From ZC4RG20 sp964553875 (GTDB taxonomy: Bacteria > Pseudomonadota > Gammaproteobacteria > Steroidobacterales > Rariloculaceae): DNA of 21,406 nucleotides. A program made the position numbers and the translations under genes. Under the pieces are notes generated by a model that had not been told where the DNA came from, did no database searches, and saw only the letters and a list, made by a program, of their open reading frames with translations. Shown here piece by piece: positions 18,901-21,406 of this stretch. The number at the start of each line of letters is the position of its first letter. Within the stretch, counting starts at the first letter, position 1. The DNA lies in assembly GCA_964553875.1 (NCBI GenBank), contig CAZKNH010000067.1, positions 1 to 21,406 of the forward strand. Direction: 5' to 3'.

Positions 18901-19069
18901 CGAGCGCGCGGCGCGCGTCGTCCGCGTCTCGAGGCACGACCACGCCGAGCGGCTCGATCTGGTAGATCGATGCGTCGGTCGCGTAGCGCCCCCGCGTGAG
19001 GCGATCGAATCGGACGTCCCCGCGAAGCTCCCGGCGGAGCCGCGTTTCGAGCGTCGTAAGCGCGTTCAT
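15989..19069 (-). CDS. Fused FAD-linked / Fe-S dehydrogenase (GlcD-GlpC type)
   Basis: A 1026-aa fusion of an FAD-binding PCMH oxidoreductase and an iron-sulfur domain, the architecture of YdiJ and D-lactate or D-2-hydroxyglutarate dehydrogenases. It likely oxidises a D-2-hydroxy acid and passes electrons to the respiratory chain at the inner membrane. The FAD domain carries PRGAGSSQCG (68-77) and GGMAGNNSCGARS (140-152); the FAD-oxidase C domain runs to about residue 520. Two cluster motifs follow: CNNNGHC with a later MCP (about 566-580), then CVSCKGCRRECP (about 625). Two cysteine-rich repeats end the protein, LCCGRTY near 804 and GCCGMAG near 934. The substrate is not fixed by sequence. 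The ATG at 19069 has no ribosome site, and a TATACT box lies 10 bases upstream, hinting at a leaderless message. Confidence 0.9.
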   Translation of the reverse strand: MNALTTLETRLRRELRGDVRFDRLTRGRYATDASIYQIEPLGVVVPRDADDARRALEIAADLGVPILPRGAGSSQCGQTVGEALVIDHSRHLDRILELDVERRTVRVEPGIVLDRLNAALKPHGLWFPVDVSTSAQATLGGMAGNNSCGARSLRYGNMVHNVLAAEAWLPTGEVLRFGEVGADEALGASDGGTHGSRHADLVATVRRLYAREKDEIAARVPKVQRRVAGYNLDMASDTGAFNMAHLLVGSEGTLAWLSSLELKLAPIPAHKVLGVVHFPTFYQAMDLTRHIVALGPDAVELVDRTMIELSREIAAFRDTTNAVVRGDPDAILLVEFAGDDRAAQLAKLARLGELMGDLGLPGSVVDVVEPAAQRAVWEVRKAGLNIMMSMKGDGKPVSFIEDCAVPLEHLADYTDRLTRIFEKHGTRGTFYAHASVGCLHVRPVLNMKTAEGAATMRAIAEEACAMVREYKGSYSGEHGDGLVRSEWIERVYGPRLAQAFAELKAAFDPRGLMNPGKIVAPPRMDDRTLFRYKPGYVTLRLDTGLDWSAHDVDTNDSARGFAAAVEMCNNNGHCRKFDAGTMCPSYRVTRDERDVTRGRANTLRLALSGQLGPDALASDELYRTLELCVSCKGCRRECPTGVDMARMKIEFLHQYHKRRARPLKDLLVAHLPRYAPWAARFAPLSNARESVPGAARLAEAALGLAARRSWPRWRRDYFRGQAEADACARAWAARASAPSASDPTRKEGVGPAAGATTRDVVLLADTFNRWFEPENLRAAVDVLTAGGYRIVVAEPRPGDGRRPLCCGRTYLASGMIEEARREARRLLDAVAPHLERGVPVVGLEPACVLGLRDELPALLPGPAAKALADSALLLEELIVRDARERRAPLPFHARPATRVLVHGHCHQKAFGAVPAVVGALELIGGLDVEVLQSGCCGMAGAFGFDARHIDVSFRIGEDRLLPAVRNASADTLIVADGTSCRHQIRDGASRSAWHAARVLAAALDGGPTAPGAGLPSTGERVMRSNA

Positions 19070-19079
19070 GTCGGCAGGG

Positions 19080-19085
19080 AGTATA
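19080..19085 (-). promoter_or_regulatory. -10 box close to the dehydrogenase ATG
   Basis: TATACT on the minus strand (five of six consensus bases), only 10 bases before the ATG. Transcription would begin about 3-4 bases before the start codon. No clear -35 box is present. Confidence 0.35.
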
Positions 19086-19156
19086 CGGCGGAAGAGCGCG
19101 GGGCATCGGCCGCGGACGCGCTCTGCTTTCGCGCGACACGGCTCGGGTCGCGCGGC

Positions 19157-20719
19157 TCAGGTTGCGCGCCGCAGCGCTTTCACGAGGTCGTCGTAGTCGA
19201 TTCGTTCCGTCGTGTCGACGCGGACCACCGGCAGCCCATCCTCGGCCGTCGGCGGCTGGGCCGACGCGAGCTGCGCGTCGAGCACGGCTTCGGTCGCCTC
19301 GGACGCGTCGCTCCGCGCCGCCGCGCGAGCGCGAATGCGCCTGCGAAGCTCGGCTTCGGGTGCGTCGCACGCGAGGATCGTCACGGTCGCGCCGTGCCGG
19401 GCGGCGACCGGCTCGAGCTCCCTGCGGCGCTGCCGCGACAGGAATGTCGCGTCGACGATCACGTCGAGGCCGCCTGCGAGCGCCGCTTCCGCGCCGGCCG
19501 CGAGCGCGGCATAGGTCTCGTCGGTCGCACGCGTGCTGTAACGGCCCGCGCCGACGGGGAGCTCTTCGTGCGTGTCCGGCGCAACCCCCGCGAGACGTTT
19601 GCGCTCGAGGTCGGACCGTAGCCGGATCGCCGGCAAACGCGCGACGAGCTCGCCGGTGACCGTCGTCTTGCCGCTGCCGGACAGCCCGTACGTCAGGATC
19701 AGCCGCGGTGCACGCGGCCGGATCAGCGAGCGCGCGAGCGCGAGGTACGGCGCGACGCGCTCGGCGGCGGGAATGCCGGCCTGCGCCGCCTTGATCGCGC
19801 GGACTTTCGCGCGGACGAGCGCACGGTAAAGCGTGTAGAACGCGACGCATGCCGTCCCGACATAGTCGCCCGTGATCTCGAGATAACGGTTCAGCAGCAC
19901 GTGCGCGAGGTCCGGCCGCGTGTGTGCCGTGAAGTCCATGAACAGGAATGCGACCTCGTCGATCACATCCATCGAGCGTAGCGAACGATCGAACTCGAGC
20001 GCATCGAATGCGCGCAGGCGCCCGGCGTGCAGGACGACGTTCTCGAGGTGCAGGTCGCCGTGGCAGTCGCGAACGGCACCGGCCCTCTGCCGTTCCGCGA
20101 ACTTGCCGTCGAGCGCCGCGGCCGCCTTTTTTGTGAACGCCGCAATGTCGTCGACGGGGTGGTCGATCCCCGCAGCCGCGAGCGCCGTCTCGAGCTCGGC
20201 GACGTTCTCGAGCGAGAGTCGGCCGGGATGTCGACCCTCGGCCGCCGGCGCGGCGAGATGGAACTCCGCGACGGTCTCCGCAAAGCGCTCGACCAGCACG
20301 GTGTTCAGCACGCCGCGCTCGACGAGCCGGTCGGCCGTCGCATCGGGATCGAACTGCACGAGCTTGACTGCGTACTCGATCGCCGGCGTCCGGCCGATCT
20401 CGGGCGCGTCCGGCGTCCCGCCTATCGGCACGACGTCGGCGTAGAGCTCCGGGGAGAAGCGCCGGTTGAGCTCGAGCTCGGCCTCGCAGAATTGCCTGCG
20501 CTTCTCGAGGGTCGAGAAGTCGAGGAACGGCAGCCGCAGCGGCTTCTTGATCTTGTAGGCGTATGCACCGGTCAGCAGCACGTACGAGATGTGGGTCTCG
20601 ATCAGCTCGATCGGCCCCGCCGCGTGCGGATAGCGCGCCGGATCCTGCAGGCCGCGGACGATGCGTGCCGTCGCGTCGTCGCCCGGAGGAGAGCCGTTTT
20701 CGCCTCTCTGCGATGCCAT
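19157..20719 (-). CDS. Phosphotransferase / P-loop kinase fusion protein
   Basis: A 520-aa two-domain protein. The N-terminal half has an aminoglycoside-phosphotransferase (APH) fold with the catalytic loop HGDLHLEN (220-227) and a metal-binding aspartate just after it in FDALEF. The C-terminal half is a P-loop kinase-like domain with GLSGSGKT (345-352) and a Walker-B-like LDVIVDATFL segment. This is the family usually named bifunctional aminoglycoside phosphotransferase/ATP-binding protein; its cell substrate is unknown and resistance should not be assumed. ATG 20719 was chosen. An upstream in-frame ATG at 20749 would add ten residues, but a GAGGG sequence abuts it without spacing. An extended -10-like TGTTACACT lies 6 bases before 20719. 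It sits 87 bases upstream of the dehydrogenase gene on the same strand. Confidence 0.87.
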   Translation of the reverse strand: MASQRGENGSPPGDDATARIVRGLQDPARYPHAAGPIELIETHISYVLLTGAYAYKIKKPLRLPFLDFSTLEKRRQFCEAELELNRRFSPELYADVVPIGGTPDAPEIGRTPAIEYAVKLVQFDPDATADRLVERGVLNTVLVERFAETVAEFHLAAPAAEGRHPGRLSLENVAELETALAAAGIDHPVDDIAAFTKKAAAALDGKFAERQRAGAVRDCHGDLHLENVVLHAGRLRAFDALEFDRSLRSMDVIDEVAFLFMDFTAHTRPDLAHVLLNRYLEITGDYVGTACVAFYTLYRALVRAKVRAIKAAQAGIPAAERVAPYLALARSLIRPRAPRLILTYGLSGSGKTTVTGELVARLPAIRLRSDLERKRLAGVAPDTHEELPVGAGRYSTRATDETYAALAAGAEAALAGGLDVIVDATFLSRQRRRELEPVAARHGATVTILACDAPEAELRRRIRARAAARSDASEATEAVLDAQLASAQPPTAEDGLPVVRVDTTERIDYDDLVKALRRAT

Positions 20720-20725
20720 TGCTCG

Positions 20726-20734
20726 AGTGTAACA
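20726..20734 (-). promoter_or_regulatory. Extended -10 next to the kinase-fusion ATG
   Basis: The minus strand reads TGTTACACT, a TGN-extended -10 with TACACT matching four of six consensus bases, six bases before the ATG at 20719. It would place the transcription start at or next to the start codon. No -35 box is evident. Confidence 0.3.
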
Positions 20735-20841
20735 GTCCCGAGCGCGCATCCCTCGCCGTACGGTCCCGAAGGAGGTCGTGCAGGGCGCGCCCGGGCCGGC
20801 AAAAGAAGGCTATAGAGAAGCACCGTTTGCGTTCGACTTTG

Positions 20842-20868
20842 TATACACTTGCCGGCTCTAAGGGCCGG
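20842..20868 (+). promoter_or_regulatory. AT-rich promoter-like patch before malic enzyme
   Basis: TATACACT at 20842-20849 resembles a -10 box and lies about 45 bases before the malic enzyme start, but no -35 box was found at standard spacing. It is followed by a small inverted repeat, CCGGC at 20852-20856 and GCCGG at 20864-20868, in what would be the leader. Confidence 0.3.
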
Positions 20869-20894
20869 TTGAAGCGCTCGGGGAGAACGCCGTC

Positions 20895-21406
20895 TTGACT
20901 GCCGAAAACTACTCACCTCGTAGCCGCCCCCCCAAGATCAAGATCACCCTTCGCGGCATGGAGCTGCTGCGCAACCCGATGCTGAACAAAGGCACGGCGT
21001 TCTCCGCGGAGGAGAGAGCCGTGTTCGGCCTCGAGGGGCTTCTGCCGGTGCGCACGAAGAACCTCGACCAGCAGGCGACCCGCATCTACGAGCAGCTGCA
21101 GGCTCAGCCGGATGATCTGCAGAAATACGTGATGCTGAGCGCGCTGCTGAATCGCAACGTCCATCTGTTCTACCGTGTCCTGATCGATCACCTCGAGGAG
21201 CTGATGCCGATCGTCTATACGCCGACGGTCGGCACGGCAGTGCAGCGATTCAGCCGCGTGTTTCAGGGCGGCGGCGGCGTGTGGATCACGCCCGACATGA
21301 AGGGACGGATGGCGCACGTGCTGCGCAACGCCGTGGGGCACCGTGACATCCGGCTGCTCGTCGTCACGGACAACGAGTCGATCCTCGGCCTCGGCGATCA
21401 GGGCGC
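20895..21406 (+). CDS. maeA: NAD-type malic enzyme, 5' part (cut by window)
   Basis: The first 170 codons of a malic enzyme, which converts malate to pyruvate and CO2 with NAD(P) reduction and links the TCA cycle to pyruvate. The malic N-terminal domain is clear: ELLRNPMLNKGTAF, GLLPVRT, LFYRVLIDH, the IVYTPTVG block with its catalytic-type tyrosine, and VVTDNESILGLGDQG at the cut edge. These blocks match E. coli MaeA (SfcA) from memory. The frame has no ATG before codon 22. The TTG at 20895 is preceded by GGGGAG with a 9-base spacer and gives the expected N-terminal length, so it was chosen. The gene continues past the window. NAD versus NADP preference cannot be judged from this part. Confidence 0.88.
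   Translation, partial: MTAENYSPRSRPPKIKITLRGMELLRNPMLNKGTAFSAEERAVFGLEGLLPVRTKNLDQQATRIYEQLQAQPDDLQKYVMLSALLNRNVHLFYRVLIDHLEELMPIVYTPTVGTAVQRFSRVFQGGGGVWITPDMKGRMAHVLRNAVGHRDIRLLVVTDNESILGLGDQG

Noticed and set aside
17351..19621. 756-aa plus-strand open frame opposite the flavin/Fe-S dehydrogenase
   Set aside because: Runs across two real minus-strand genes and the gap between them; composition is that of a reversed high-GC gene.
19157..20719. Aminoglycoside resistance gene
   Set aside because: The APH-type fold is fused to a P-loop kinase domain in a widespread chromosomal family with no established resistance role.

Overview
The window is a high-GC, densely coded stretch from a Gram-negative bacterium. 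Two TonB-dependent outer-membrane receptors, a PepSY inner-membrane protein, Sec-type signal peptides and a MaeA-type malic enzyme point to a proteobacterium, most likely gammaproteobacterial. A sphingomonad-like or other lineage cannot be excluded, because there is no rRNA or other marker gene here.

Left part (1-10427, all genes on the minus strand, so transcribed right to left): a TonB-dependent receptor (8241-10427), a TauD/TfdA-type Fe(II)/2-oxoglutarate dioxygenase (7150-8043), an exported YtcJ-type amidohydrolase (5294-7024), a four-helix PepSY-TM protein (3646-5202), an exported TPR protein (1875-3563) and a LigM-like tetrahydrofolate-dependent aryl O-demethylase (64-1476). Hairpins and a good promoter between some of these genes suggest several transcription units rather than one strict operon. 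The set reads as uptake plus enzymatic attack on an unknown, perhaps methoxylated aromatic or chelating, compound. The left edge carries a hairpin-forming, REP-like repeat directly after the ligM stop codon.

Middle (10428-15708): a 494-base divergent region with a multi-part palindromic operator candidate separates the first receptor from an XRE/MmyB-type regulator (10922-11737). The regulator converges with a free-standing MetE-like zinc methyltransferase (11764-12915). That gene in turn diverges from a second, larger TonB-dependent receptor (13141-15708). The receptor's promoter boxes are overlapped by a perfect inverted repeat, and its leader holds a second dyad.

Right part (15709-21406): a strong hairpin terminator, then a long flavin/iron-sulfur dehydrogenase of the GlcD-GlpC fusion type (15989-19069) and a two-domain phosphotransferase/P-loop kinase protein (19157-20719), both on the minus strand. 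Divergent from them is the 5' part of an NAD-type malic enzyme gene (20895 to the window end), which starts at TTG. No tRNA, rRNA, CRISPR array, insertion sequence or phage gene was seen. The most interesting content is regulatory (two operator-like receptor promoters) and contextual (two one-carbon/methyl-transfer enzymes next to two receptors of unknown substrate).
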